Origin: JBGTFE01 sp036403235
Lineage (GTDB): Bacteria > Acidobacteriota > Blastocatellia > Pyrinomonadales > Pyrinomonadaceae
Assembly: GCA_036403235.1 (NCBI GenBank)
Contig: DASWRI010000071.1
Location: forward strand, 62,001-126,000
Direction of reading: 5' to 3'
Length of the DNA: 64,000 nucleotides
Under the pieces are notes generated by a model that was given only the letters and a program-made list of their open reading frames with translations, did not search any database and had not been told where the DNA came from. The number at the start of each line of letters is the position of its first letter. Position 1 is the stretch's first letter. The position numbers were made by a program, and so were the translations under genes. Shown one piece after another: positions 44,005 through 52,902 of this stretch.

Positions 44005-46428
44005 TTAAGCTGTTTTTTCTTCGGTGTGCCCGTTCGCTTCGGCATCCTCGGCAACGGCTTCGTCTCTCGCTTCCGCAGTTTCCGATGCGGATTCAGCCTC
44101 GCCTTCCGCGTCGCTTAATGCAGGAGCTTCAGTCGTGTCCGGGCCGGAAGTTTCCGTATCGGTTTCAGAAGTCGTATCGGGCGCGTCTTCGGTTTCCGCA
44201 GGAGTCGCCTCGGCATCGCTCGCCGGTTCCGTTTCGGCCGCCGCCGGAGCTTCGGTTGTTGCTTCCGTTTCAGAAGTCGTTTCATCCGCTTCCGAAACTT
44301 CGGTTCCGGCACTTTCGACAGACGCACCGGCTGATTCTTCAGTAGAGTCTGCCGCCGAATTATCTTCCGCAGTTTCGGCAGTTACCGTCTCGGCGGAAGC
44401 TTCACCGGCTTTGTCCTCTCTCGCGTCGATTTCTCCGCTTTCCGCATCGGTTTCAGATTCCTCGCCCGTCGAAGCTTCTGCGGCGGCGGCTCTTTCCTGC
44501 ATTTTCAAAGCCTTTCTTTCCTTTTTCGAAAGACGCGGCTCGTCTTTGGCCGGTTCTTCTTCCGCCGAACCGCGGCCGAATTTCAGATTGGCCAATTCGC
44601 CCAAGCTTGCCATTCCGCCTTTTGCTTCGGTCGAATAAGCGCGTGCATCAATGACGGGCGCTTCTTCGCGACCGACGGCGCGCGCCGAAAGTCCGATTTT
44701 CTGGTCGTCGTGCTCGATACGCAGAATTTTGAAATCCATTTCCTGACCGAGTTTGACGACGTCTTCCGGTTTCTCGACCCGTTCTTCGGAAAGCTCGGAG
44801 ATATGACACAAGCCTTCGAGTTCGTTTCCGAGTTCGACAAAAACGCCGAATCCGGCAAAGCGCGAAACTTTTCCGCGAACGATGTCGCCCGGTTTGTGCG
44901 TCGCGACAAATGTTTCCCATTCGCTCGGCGCGATGTCTTTCATCGAAAGCGACATCCGGTGTCCGGCGCGGTCGATGCTCGTGATAATCGCGTCAACTTC
45001 CTGGTCTCTGGTCAGAACGTCGCGCGGATGTTTGATTTTCTTCGACCATGAAATGTCGGAAACGTGTACGAGTCCGTCGATTCCGTCCTCGATTTCGACA
45101 AACGCACCGAAATCGGTGATATTGCGAACTTTTCCGTGAACGCGGTCGCCGACATGATAACGGTCGCCGATGGTTTCCCAGGGATTCGGCATCAACTGTT
45201 TCATGCCGAGACTGATACGATGGTCTTCCGAATCGATTCCGAGCACCTGAACTTCGACTTCTTCACCCGTTCGAAGCAATTTTCGCGGGCTTTTGCTGCG
45301 CTTCGACCAGGACATTTCCGAAACGTGCACAAGGCCTTCGATGCCCGGTTCGAGCTCAATAAACGCGCCGTAATCGGCGACGCTCGAAACTCGTCCTTTG
45401 ATGCGCGCGCCGACCGGATAAAGTTCCGGCACGGTCTGCCAGGGGTCGGGAATAAGCTGTTTATAGCCGAGCGAAACTTTTTCCTTTTCGCGGTCTAATT
45501 TCAAAACTTTGACCTGAACGTTTTCGCCGACTTTTAATAATTCACCCGGATTTTGCAGTCTGCCCCATGACATATCGGTCACGTGAAGCAGGCCGTCGAT
45601 ACCGCCGATATCGACAAAAGCGCCGTATTCGGTTAAATTTTTGACCGTTCCTTCAATCACGTATCCTTCCTCGATTGCGCCGAGGGTTTCGCCTTTTTGC
45701 TTGTTGACGACTTCGTCGGTCAAAACTTTGCGCGAAAGCACGATATTGTTGCGTTTGCGGCTAAATTTGATTACTTTGGCCTCGATATCCTTACCTTTGT
45801 AGGAATCGAGATTACGAATCGGTCGCGAATCAATCTGCGAGCCGGGCAAAAACGCTTCGACGCCGTTGATGTCGATTCTCAAACCGCCTTTGGTTCGGTC
45901 AATCACGCGTCCAGTTATCGGCGTTTCATCGTTGTAAGCTTTTTCGATTACGTCCCAGGCCTTGCGGCGCAAAGCGTCGTAGCGCGAAAGCACCGGCGGC
46001 GCGTCGCCCGTGTGGATGCTGCGGATGACGACTTCAACCTGGTCGCCTTCTTTGACCGTAACTTCGCCTTCGGGTGAAGTAAATTCTTCGAGCGGAACGG
46101 CGCCTTCGGACTTGTAGCCGAAATCAACCAAAACGCCCCGGTCGGAGACGCCCACGACTTTGCCTTCGACCAGCTCGCCCGAATGATAGATGGTTTGGTC
46201 TTGCTCGAATTTTTCGAGAATCGCGCCAAAATCGATTTCATTCGCGTTTTGATGGTCTTCACCTTCGTTTTCGTCCGCCTGCGGAGCCGCAGCTTCGGCG
46301 GGCGCAGTTTCGCCTGCTGTTTCCGTCGCCGCCGGAGCTTCGACCACAGTCTCTTTATTTGTTTCCTCGATTGCCGAAGCTTCGTTTTCGTTCGCGTCTC
46401 CGGTTTCGTTTATAACCTCGTTAGCCAT
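44005..46428 (-). CDS. rpsA: 30S ribosomal protein S1 with acidic extensions
   Basis: 807 residues, against a usual 400-570. The core (about 83-600) holds six S1 RNA-binding domains, each with phrases like VDFGYKSEGAVPLEEF, VDIGGIDGLLHVTDMSW, IELEPGIEGLVHVSEMSW or VEIEDGIDGLVHVSDISW. It has a 65-residue acidic N-terminal leader, and the last 157 residues are almost entirely Glu, Ala, Thr, Ser and Asp with about four basic residues. S1 helps the 30S subunit bind mRNA, which would matter here because few genes show a good Shine-Dalgarno. The promoter lies far upstream, with a leader of about 250 nt. Confidence 0.94.
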   Translation of the reverse strand: MANEVINETGDANENEASAIEETNKETVVEAPAATETAGETAPAEAAAPQADENEGEDHQNANEIDFGAILEKFEQDQTIYHSGELVEGKVVGVSDRGVLVDFGYKSEGAVPLEEFTSPEGEVTVKEGDQVEVVIRSIHTGDAPPVLSRYDALRRKAWDVIEKAYNDETPITGRVIDRTKGGLRIDINGVEAFLPGSQIDSRPIRNLDSYKGKDIEAKVIKFSRKRNNIVLSRKVLTDEVVNKQKGETLGAIEEGYVIEGTVKNLTEYGAFVDIGGIDGLLHVTDMSWGRLQNPGELLKVGENVQVKVLKLDREKEKVSLGYKQLIPDPWQTVPELYPVGARIKGRVSSVADYGAFIELEPGIEGLVHVSEMSWSKRSKSPRKLLRTGEEVEVQVLGIDSEDHRISLGMKQLMPNPWETIGDRYHVGDRVHGKVRNITDFGAFVEIEDGIDGLVHVSDISWSKKIKHPRDVLTRDQEVDAIITSIDRAGHRMSLSMKDIAPSEWETFVATHKPGDIVRGKVSRFAGFGVFVELGNELEGLCHISELSEERVEKPEDVVKLGQEMDFKILRIEHDDQKIGLSARAVGREEAPVIDARAYSTEAKGGMASLGELANLKFGRGSAEEEPAKDEPRLSKKERKALKMQERAAAAEASTGEESETDAESGEIDAREDKAGEASAETVTAETAEDNSAADSTEESAGASVESAGTEVSEADETTSETEATTEAPAAAETEPASDAEATPAETEDAPDTTSETDTETSGPDTTEAPALSDAEGEAESASETAEARDEAVAEDAEANGHTEEKTA

Positions 46429-46823
46429 TTAAATCTATATAAATTTCCTTTTTTAAAAGTAACTATTCAAAATAAAGCGTAAAATCCGCCGCTATCCTGC
46501 CCAAGCAGTGTGATACATTTGACTTAGCTTAACAGTCAATTATAACCACAAAACGATGCAGTTGGAAAGAAGACCAAGAAATTGCCACTAAATTTTGTTG
46601 CGTTTTTTTTTGAAATAGAGAGATAAGGCATTTACTTTTAGCTTCACTTCGGCGCATCGAACGCTTGATTTGGATAAAACTAGAATTATACGCGTAAGCG
46701 ACTATATGTCAAGACGATAAAGCATTTTATCTAAATAACATCTGGTTTTTCGTCAAAATCCAACCGAAGAAAATTTTTTATTTATTATTCACAATTTTTT
46801 GCCGATAGTTCATAATTCTTTTT
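46429..46823. other. 395-bp gap with rpsA promoter and leader
   Basis: Divergent spacer between rpsA and the PhzF gene. It contains the rpsA sigma-70 promoter, a short inverted pair (TTGACT and AGTCAA around 46519-46538) in the leader, and AT-rich sequence next to the PhzF start. No gene or heptamer repeat is seen. Confidence 0.7.
46685..46712 (-). promoter_or_regulatory. Consensus sigma-70 promoter for rpsA
   Basis: On the minus strand TTGACA (46707-46712) and TATAAT (46685-46690) match both consensus boxes fully, 16 bp apart. Transcription would start near 46678, giving an rpsA leader of about 250 nt. Confidence 0.85.
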
Positions 46824-47735
46824 ATGCGTGTTTATAACTTTTACCAGCTCGATGTTTTCACCGAAAAAGCGTTTCAGGGCAATCCGCTGGCCGTTTTCTC
46901 CGGCGGCGAGGATTTATCCGACGAGGAAATGCAGTCGATTGCCCGCGAGATGAATTTGAGCGAGACGGTTTTTGTTCTGCCGTCGGAAATCGCTCTCAAA
47001 AAACTTCGTATTTTTACGCCGATGCAGGAGCTGCCGCTGGCCGGGCATCCGGTTGTCGGAACATGGAATTTGCTGGCCAATCTGGGAATTACGCCGCAGC
47101 TCGAAAACGGCGTCGTCGAAATCAAGCAGGAGCTGAAATTAGGCGTCCTGCCGGTAGAAATCGAATTTCGCGACGCAAAACCGTTTCGAGTGACGATGAC
47201 TCAGGGAAAATTTGAAGCGGGAGCGATTATTTCGACGGCTTCCGAGGTCGAAAAGCTCGCCGCCGGGCTCGGACTTGAAATTTCCGATTTGGATTTGCGA
47301 GAAAGCTTACCGATTCAAGTCGTCTCGACCGGAATTAAAGCGCTCGATGTTCCAATTCGCTCGCTCGAAGCCTTGAGTCGCTGCCGCGTCAATTCATCAC
47401 TCTTGAGCGAAGTTTATCAGGTACACGGCGCGGTCGGGTGTTACGCTTTCACGTTTGAAACAAAAGAAGAAGATTCGCGCGTCCACGCACGCTTTTTCGC
47501 GCCCGCCGACGGAATTCCCGAAGACGCGGCAACGGGCAGCGCCGCCGGCTCGCTTTCGGGCTATCTGACGCATCACGGCGCGATTGACACAAACCGCTTC
47601 ACCATCGAGCAGGGCGATTTCATGAATCGACCGAGCCGAATCTTTGCTGAAATTACGAGCGAAAAAGGAAATATCGAAACGGTAAAAATCGGCGGAAGCT
47701 CTGTTATCGTGGCAAAAGGCGAAGTGTTTTTTTAA
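46824..47735 (+). CDS. PhzF-family isomerase
   Basis: 303 residues with the diaminopimelate-epimerase-like PhzF fold. The N-half has FYQLDVFTEKAFQGNPLAVF and the conserved active-site Glu region MNLSETVFVLP, then LPLAGHPVVGTWNLL. The C-half has DGIPEDAATGSAAGSLSGYLTHHG. These proteins isomerise small carboxylic acids; outside phenazine clusters the substrate is normally unknown, and no phenazine genes are present here. The stop is followed at once by a heptamer repeat. Confidence 0.9.
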   Translation: MRVYNFYQLDVFTEKAFQGNPLAVFSGGEDLSDEEMQSIAREMNLSETVFVLPSEIALKKLRIFTPMQELPLAGHPVVGTWNLLANLGITPQLENGVVEIKQELKLGVLPVEIEFRDAKPFRVTMTQGKFEAGAIISTASEVEKLAAGLGLEISDLDLRESLPIQVVSTGIKALDVPIRSLEALSRCRVNSSLLSEVYQVHGAVGCYAFTFETKEEDSRVHARFFAPADGIPEDAATGSAAGSLSGYLTHHGAIDTNRFTIEQGDFMNRPSRIFAEITSEKGNIETVKIGGSSVIVAKGEVFF

Positions 47736-47736
47736 G

Positions 47737-47785
47737 GTCTAAAGTCTCAAGTCCAAAGTCAAAAAAAAACTTGAGACTTTGGATT
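47737..47785. repeat. Heptamer repeat, GTCTAAA type
   Basis: Left units GTCTAAA, GTCTCAA, GTCCAAA, GTCAAAA (47737-47764). The right arm CTTGAGA, CTTTGGA (47770-47783) is complementary, for example GTCTCAAG with CTTGAGAC. It lies between the convergent PhzF and pilT genes. Confidence 0.75.
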
Positions 47786-47789
47786 AAAA

Positions 47790-48944
47790 TCAAATTCTCG
47801 AAATAAAATCCGAGACGTTGCCGACGCCGCTCATTTTTTCCATTTCTTCTTTGGCTTGCGTCGAAGCGTTCTGAATTCCGGCCAGACGCAGGCGAAATTC
47901 GTCCGGATTGGTCGAGCCGCGCAGAGCTTCTTCGAGCGTGATAAGACCGGATTGATAGAGATAAAATAAAGATTGGTCGAACGTCTGCATTCCGTATTGC
48001 GAAGTTCCGGCGGCGATGGCGTCGCGAACCTGCGTGGTTTTTTCTTCGTGCAAAATGTAATCGCGGATAAGCGGCGTCGAAATCAAGACTTCGACGGCCG
48101 GAACGCGTGAATTCCCTTTCGCCGATTTCATCAGGCGCTGCGAAACGACGGCTTTCAAAAGTCCTGCCAGCTGAATCCGAATCGATTTTTGCTGATACGG
48201 CGGAAAGGCCGTGATAATGCGCGATAAAGTTTCGGAAGCGTCCAGAGTGTGAAGCGTCGATAAAACGAGATGCCCGGTTTCGGCGGCGACGAGCGCCGTT
48301 TCGATTGTTTCGAGGTCGCGCATTTCGCCGACTAAGATGACGTCCGGGTCTTGCCGCAGAGAGCCGCGCAGAGCTTCGGCAAACGAGCGCGTATCGACAT
48401 CGACTTCGCGCTGCGTGATAAAAGATTTTTTGTCTTTGTGAAGAAATTCAATCGGGTCTTCGATGGTGACGATGTGGCTGTTTCTGGTTTGATTGATGTA
48501 ATCGACCATTGCCGAGAGCGTCGTCGATTTTCCGCTTCCGGTCGTTCCCGTCACCAAAATCAAGCCGCGATTTTCTTCGGAAACTTTATTGAGAATCGGC
48601 GGCATACCGAGCTCGTTAAACGAGCGAATGTGGTCGGAGATGACGCGCGCGACGATGCCGATTGAATTTCTCTGCTGGAAAATATTGACGCGAAAGCGTC
48701 CGAGGCCGGAAACGCCGTAACCGATATCGATTTCGTATGATTCCTTAAAATGCATTTTCTGCCGGTTTGACATCATCGAAAACGCCATTTCGAGCGTTTC
48801 GTCCTGCTGCAGACGGTTGACGCCCGACACCGGGCGCAGCTCGCCGTTGACGCGAATTACCGGATAAGAACCCGCGCGCAGATGTAAATCCGACGCGCCG
48901 AAGCTCATCGCCATCTGTAATAAATCATCAATTCTATTCGGCAT
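47790..48944 (-). CDS. pilT: Type IV pilus retraction ATPase
   Basis: 384 residues of the secretion-ATPase superfamily. It begins MPNRIDDLLQMAMSFGASDLHLRAG and contains Walker A VTGTTGSGKSTTLSAMV, the Asp box ITIEDPIEFLH, Walker B DPDVILVGEMRDLETI and a His box TGHLVLSTLHTLDA. AIRNLIRE-like sequence near the end marks PilT/PilU. It powers pilus retraction and twitching. No other pilus gene is in the window, and the spacer to lexA is divergent. Confidence 0.93.
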   Translation of the reverse strand: MPNRIDDLLQMAMSFGASDLHLRAGSYPVIRVNGELRPVSGVNRLQQDETLEMAFSMMSNRQKMHFKESYEIDIGYGVSGLGRFRVNIFQQRNSIGIVARVISDHIRSFNELGMPPILNKVSEENRGLILVTGTTGSGKSTTLSAMVDYINQTRNSHIVTIEDPIEFLHKDKKSFITQREVDVDTRSFAEALRGSLRQDPDVILVGEMRDLETIETALVAAETGHLVLSTLHTLDASETLSRIITAFPPYQQKSIRIQLAGLLKAVVSQRLMKSAKGNSRVPAVEVLISTPLIRDYILHEEKTTQVRDAIAAGTSQYGMQTFDQSLFYLYQSGLITLEEALRGSTNPDEFRLRLAGIQNASTQAKEEMEKMSGVGNVSDFISRI

Positions 48945-49107
48945 ACGAAGATAAAATGAGTTTTTTCGCTTTTAATGGAAGTCGTTTATGTTTGTTTAAA
49001 ATTTGCCAAACCGTCCTGAATTTGATTTTAGCGTCATTCGGAGGGCGGCGTCAACATAATTTTAAAGCGAAAAACTAATAATGAACAGTGAATAATTTAA
49101 AACAAAC

Positions 49108-49142
49108 CACTTTTCACTTTTCACTTTTCACTTTTCACTTTA
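49108..49142. repeat. CACTTTT heptamer array upstream of lexA
   Basis: Four exact CACTTTT units plus a partial (CACTTTA) end ten bases before the lexA ATG. It has no strong complementary arm in the gap. The same word flanks lexA on the other side. Confidence 0.9.
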
Positions 49143-49152
49143 AAATCAATCT

Positions 49153-49773
49153 ATGCAGACGCGAACCAGACGACAAAAGGAAGTGCTGGAAATCATTACC
49201 CGTTATATCAAAAATCACGGTTACGAGCCTTCGTATCAGCAAATCGCCCGTCAGCTCGGCGTTTCATCAAAAGCCGGAATCGCCAAACACATCAAATCGC
49301 TCGAAGAACAAGGTCTCTTGACGCGCAGGCGCGACAACGGAAAATTTAATCTCGAGCTCAGGCCGGAAGATTATTTGACAAAACTCGTCTGCGAAATCGA
49401 CTGGCTCGACGTTCCGCGTGACGAAAATCCAACGGAAGATTGGGAAGAAACGCCGCTTTTTGTGCCTCGTTTTATGCTCGGTTTTCAGGACGAAGAAAGA
49501 ATCCGCGCTTTTCGCGTGACGGACGACTCGATGTTCGACGAGCACATTCTCGAAGGCGATGTCGTTTTGATTGAAAAACGCGGCTACGCGCGCGACGGCG
49601 ACGTGGTTGTGGCCATCGTCGGCGGTAAACGTGCGGTTCTCAAAAAATATTTTCGCGACGGCGCAAAAGTCGAGCTTCGCCCGGCAAATCCCGTTTACGA
49701 CTCGATAATTCTTTCCGCCGATAAAGTTTCGATTGAGGGCGTCCTGCACAGCGTTTTGCGTCCGGCGCGCTAA
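49153..49773 (+). CDS. lexA: LexA-like repressor without an obvious cleavage site
   Basis: 206 residues. The N-terminal winged helix (QKEVLEIITRYIKNHGYEPSYQQIARQLGVSS) is typical of LexA. The C-terminal S24-type catalytic domain has Ser126 (VTDDSMFDE) and Lys164 (AVLKKYF), the dyad needed for self-cleavage. The linker (about 78-110), which normally carries an Ala-Gly or Cys-Gly scissile bond, reads CEIDWLDVPRDENP with no such pair. Either cleavage uses another bond or the protein is not cleaved. It could control SOS or a different regulon. Confidence 0.85.
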   Translation: MQTRTRRQKEVLEIITRYIKNHGYEPSYQQIARQLGVSSKAGIAKHIKSLEEQGLLTRRRDNGKFNLELRPEDYLTKLVCEIDWLDVPRDENPTEDWEETPLFVPRFMLGFQDEERIRAFRVTDDSMFDEHILEGDVVLIEKRGYARDGDVVVAIVGGKRAVLKKYFRDGAKVELRPANPVYDSIILSADKVSIEGVLHSVLRPAR

Positions 49774-49786
49774 AACGATAAGATAA

Positions 49787-49852
49787 GTAAAAAGTGAAAA
49801 GTGAAAAGTGAAAAAGATTCTTAACACTTTTCACTTTTCACTTTTCACTTAA
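49787..49852. repeat. CACTTTT heptamer hairpin downstream of lexA
   Basis: Left units GTAAAAA and three GTGAAAA (49787-49814). Right units CACTTTT three times plus CACTTAA (49825-49852). The arms are complementary and would form a hairpin of over 20 bp between lexA and the malic enzyme gene. Confidence 0.9.
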
Positions 49853-49865
49853 TTGAGTTGATTTT

Positions 49866-51305
49866 ATGTCAAATAATCCAACACCAAACGCAAGCTACAG
49901 CATGACCTTGCGTGTCAAAATTCATAACCAGCCGGGCAAATTGGGCGAAATCACCACCGCCATCGGCAAAGCGGGCGGCGACATCGACGCGATTGACATC
50001 GTCTCGGTCGGCAAAGATTTTCTGGTTCGCGATATCACCGTCAACGCTTCGAGCGAAAAACACGACGAGGAAATTTTGCAGGCCATACGCAGCATCGACG
50101 GCGTCGAGGTCGTGCATACTTCCGACCGGACATTTTTGATGCATCTCGGCGGAAAAATCGAAACCGTCTCAAAAGTTCCGCTCAAAACCCGCGCCGATTT
50201 ATCGATGGCTTACACGCCGGGCGTCGCGCGCGTCTGCGAAGCGATTCACAAAGACCCGGAAAAAGCTTTTACCTTAACAATCAAAAAAAATACGGTCGCC
50301 ATCGTCTCGGACGGAACGGCGGTTCTCGGTCTGGGCGACATCGGCCCGGCCGCGGCGATGCCCGTCATGGAAGGAAAAGCGCAGCTTTTTAAGGAATTCG
50401 GCGGCGTCGACGCGTTCCCGATTTGTCTGAACACGAAAGACCCGCACGAGATTGTCGAAACAATAAAAAATATCTCGGTCGCCTTCGGCGGCATCAATCT
50501 TGAAGACATTTCCGCGCCGAGGTGTTTTGAAATCGAAGACCGTTTAAAGAATGAGCTCGACATTCCCGTTTTTCACGATGACCAGCACGGAACGGCCGTC
50601 GTCGTGCTCGCGGCGCTGATAAATGCTCTGAAAATCGTCGGCAAACGAATGGAAGACATCAAAATCGTCGTCAACGGCGTCGGCGCGGCGGGCGTCGCCT
50701 GCACTAAAATCGTGATGGCGGCGGGCGTCAAAAACATCGTCGGCTGCGACCAGACGGGCGCGATTTACGAAGGCCGCTCCGAGAACATGAACTGGGTCAA
50801 GGATTGGTATGCGCGAAACACGAATCAGGACAAGGAAAAGGGCTCGATTCACGACGTCATCAAAGGCGCGGACGTTTTCTTCGGCTTGAGCGCGCCGGGC
50901 GTGATTACGCCGGAAGATTTAGAAAATATGGCGGAAAAGCCGATTGTTTTCGCGATGGCCAACCCGATTCCCGAAATCATGCCCGAAGACGCCGCCGGAC
51001 ACGTCGCGGTGATGGCGACCGGGCGCTCGGATTATCCGAACCAAATCAACAACGTACTTTGTTTTCCCGGCATTTTTCGCGGCGCTCTGAATTGCCGCGC
51101 GTCGCGCATCAACGAAGCGATGAAGCTCGCCGCCGCCAACGCGATTGCCGGAATAATCGGCGAAGACGAGCTTTATCCCGATTACATAATTCCATCGGTT
51201 TTTGACCGCCGGGTCGGCGAAGCCGTCGCCAAGGAAGTCGAAGAAGCGGCTTACGCAACCGGAGTCGCGCGGCGCGACAGAGCGACATCGGAAAGCGAAT
51301 TTTAA
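49866..51305 (+). CDS. ACT-domain malic enzyme
   Basis: 479 residues. An N-terminal ACT regulatory domain (about 10-85, SMTLRVKIHNQPGKLGEITTAIGKAGG) is joined to a malic enzyme catalytic core. The core starts with PLKTRADLSMAYTPGVARVC, then IPVFHDDQHGTAVVVLAAL with the metal Asp residues, and an NAD(P)-binding loop KIVVNGVGAAGVACTKIVMAAG. It converts malate to pyruvate, CO2 and NAD(P)H. The ACT domain implies amino-acid or other small-molecule control. Cofactor preference cannot be settled from sequence. Confidence 0.93.
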   Translation: MSNNPTPNASYSMTLRVKIHNQPGKLGEITTAIGKAGGDIDAIDIVSVGKDFLVRDITVNASSEKHDEEILQAIRSIDGVEVVHTSDRTFLMHLGGKIETVSKVPLKTRADLSMAYTPGVARVCEAIHKDPEKAFTLTIKKNTVAIVSDGTAVLGLGDIGPAAAMPVMEGKAQLFKEFGGVDAFPICLNTKDPHEIVETIKNISVAFGGINLEDISAPRCFEIEDRLKNELDIPVFHDDQHGTAVVVLAALINALKIVGKRMEDIKIVVNGVGAAGVACTKIVMAAGVKNIVGCDQTGAIYEGRSENMNWVKDWYARNTNQDKEKGSIHDVIKGADVFFGLSAPGVITPEDLENMAEKPIVFAMANPIPEIMPEDAAGHVAVMATGRSDYPNQINNVLCFPGIFRGALNCRASRINEAMKLAAANAIAGIIGEDELYPDYIIPSVFDRRVGEAVAKEVEEAAYATGVARRDRATSESEF

Positions 51306-51318
51306 GTTTTTGTAAAAT

Positions 51319-51978
51319 ATGACGAAACCAAAATTTTTGACATCTTCGGTCGAAGAAATCGCGAACACCATCACGCACGGTTTCGGATTAGTGCTGAGTC
51401 TCGTCGGGTTTGTGTTTCTGGTCGCGATGGCGAGCGTCAGAGGCGACGTCTGGAACATCGCGAGCAGCGTCGTTTACGGCTTATCGCTGGTGATTTTATA
51501 CGGCGCTTCGACGCTTTATCACGGCGCGACCGAGCCGAAGTTCAAACGAATTCTGCAGGTCGTCGACCACTGCTGCATCTATCTTTTAATCGCCGGAACT
51601 TACACGCCTTTTACACTGGTCGTCTTGCGCGGCACATTCGGGCAGAGTTTGTTTGCTTTTGTCTGGCTTTTCGCCATCGCCTGCATTTTGCTCAAAATTT
51701 TCTTCGGCAGCCGGTTTATGGTCGTGTCGGTAATTTCTTATCTGGTGATGGGCTGGATTGGAATCATTGCCGTCGGGCCGCTCCACGCCGCTCTCGGACT
51801 CGTTCCGATTGCGCTGGTCGTCGCGGGCGGAATCGCATACACTCTCGGCGTGATTTTCTTCGCCTGGGAAAGCATCCGGCATCATCACGCCATCTGGCAC
51901 ATTTTCGTTCTCGCGGGCAGCATTTTCCACTTTCTGGCGATTGCGATTTACGTCATTCCATACGCCGTCAAAACTTAA
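51319..51978 (+). CDS. Hemolysin III / TrhA-family membrane protein
   Basis: 219 residues with seven membrane segments. Characteristic motifs are ANTITHGFGLVLSL near the start, LYHGATEPKFKRILQVVDHCCIYLLIAGTYTPF, and IRHHHAIWHIFVLAGSIFHFLAI at the end, with conserved His residues of the PAQR superfamily. These proteins are linked to membrane energetics and metal-dependent hydrolysis; the name hemolysin is historical. It starts 13 bp after the malic enzyme. Confidence 0.9.
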   Translation: MTKPKFLTSSVEEIANTITHGFGLVLSLVGFVFLVAMASVRGDVWNIASSVVYGLSLVILYGASTLYHGATEPKFKRILQVVDHCCIYLLIAGTYTPFTLVVLRGTFGQSLFAFVWLFAIACILLKIFFGSRFMVVSVISYLVMGWIGIIAVGPLHAALGLVPIALVVAGGIAYTLGVIFFAWESIRHHHAIWHIFVLAGSIFHFLAIAIYVIPYAVKT

Positions 51979-51981
51979 TTC

Positions 51982-52131
51982 GGTGAAAATTCCGCGCACA
52001 GCAAAGTAATTTCCGCGGTCGTCAGTGGAAACCGCGCCGAGCTCAGAGTATTTTTCGCCAAGCCCGGAGTAATCTCCGCCAACCCCAAAGTAAACGGCGC
52101 GGTCGTCAATTACTCTGACGACCGCGCCGTT
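51982..52131. repeat. 21-bp degenerate array ending in a strong hairpin
   Basis: Seven 21-bp units, roughly AAAGTAATTTCCGCCGTCGTC with GC-rich drift, from 51982 to 52128. The last two form a perfect 16-bp stem (52093-52108 with 52116-52131) around a seven-base loop, AAAAAAC following. It separates two convergent genes and could act as a terminator. Confidence 0.85.
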
Positions 52132-52155
52132 GTAAAAAACCTGGACTCTCCGGAT

Positions 52156-52896
52156 TTATCCGGAATTCTGGTTCATAAACTTAAAAATCCCGTCGAGCTC
52201 CTCGCGCGTGGCGCGGCTCGATTTTTCCGCCGTGCCGTAAGCTATTTCCTTCTCTCCCTGTTTTAGACGCTCAAAAACTGCGTCGGCAAACTCGTCCAGA
52301 TTCGCGCCGAAAGTGTGCAGACCGACGCCGCCCAAATCCGTATCGACCGCCGGCGGGATAATTTCTATGACTTCAATCGGCGTCTCCTGAAGCTGAAATC
52401 TGAGCGAGAGCGTAAACGAATGAAGCGCCGCTTTGGTCGCGCAATAAACCGGGACGTTGGCCAGCGGAACAAACGATAAGCCGGACGTGACATTCAAAAT
52501 CGAGGGATTTTCGCGAGCGGCGAGATGCGGAACGAAAAGCCTCGAAAGATGAATCGGCGCGTCGAGATTTATCGCGATTTCCCTGCGCGTCTTCTGCCAG
52601 TCTTCGCTTTCGGTCAATTTAACGCGTCTTTGAATCCCGGCGTTATTTACCAGAACATTTAAGTTCGGAAACTCGCTCGTCGTCCATTCAAAGAGGGCGA
52701 TTCTCTCCGCTTCTTCTGCCACGTCGCAGACGCGCGCGTGAAGCCGCGGATGTTTTTCCTGCGCCTCACGAAGTTTTTCTTCGCGCCGCCCGCAGACGAT
52801 GACTTCGTTTCCCGCCGCCAGAAATCTTTCGGCAAAAGCGAAGCCGATGCCCGAAGCGCCGCCGGTGATTAAAATTGTGTTGCCCGAGAAGTTCAT
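52156..52896 (-). CDS. SDR-family oxidoreductase (DltE-like)
   Basis: 246 residues of the classical short-chain dehydrogenase type. The dinucleotide loop is TGGASGIGFAFAERFL, then NVLVNNAGIQ; the catalytic Tyr-Lys is in YCATKAALHSF, with LNVTSGLSFVPLANVP holding the Ser. It resembles DltE-type proteins of broad and unknown substrate. NAD(P) preference is not clear (RR following the loop leans to NADP). Confidence 0.9.
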   Translation of the reverse strand: MNFSGNTILITGGASGIGFAFAERFLAAGNEVIVCGRREEKLREAQEKHPRLHARVCDVAEEAERIALFEWTTSEFPNLNVLVNNAGIQRRVKLTESEDWQKTRREIAINLDAPIHLSRLFVPHLAARENPSILNVTSGLSFVPLANVPVYCATKAALHSFTLSLRFQLQETPIEVIEIIPPAVDTDLGGVGLHTFGANLDEFADAVFERLKQGEKEIAYGTAEKSSRATREELDGIFKFMNQNSG

Positions 52897-52902
52897 AAAT
52901 TT

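Noticed and set aside
44024..44638. A long Ser/Ala/Val ORF opposite rpsA
   Set aside because: Complement of the Glu/Ala/Ser/Thr-rich S1 tail; a compositional shadow.
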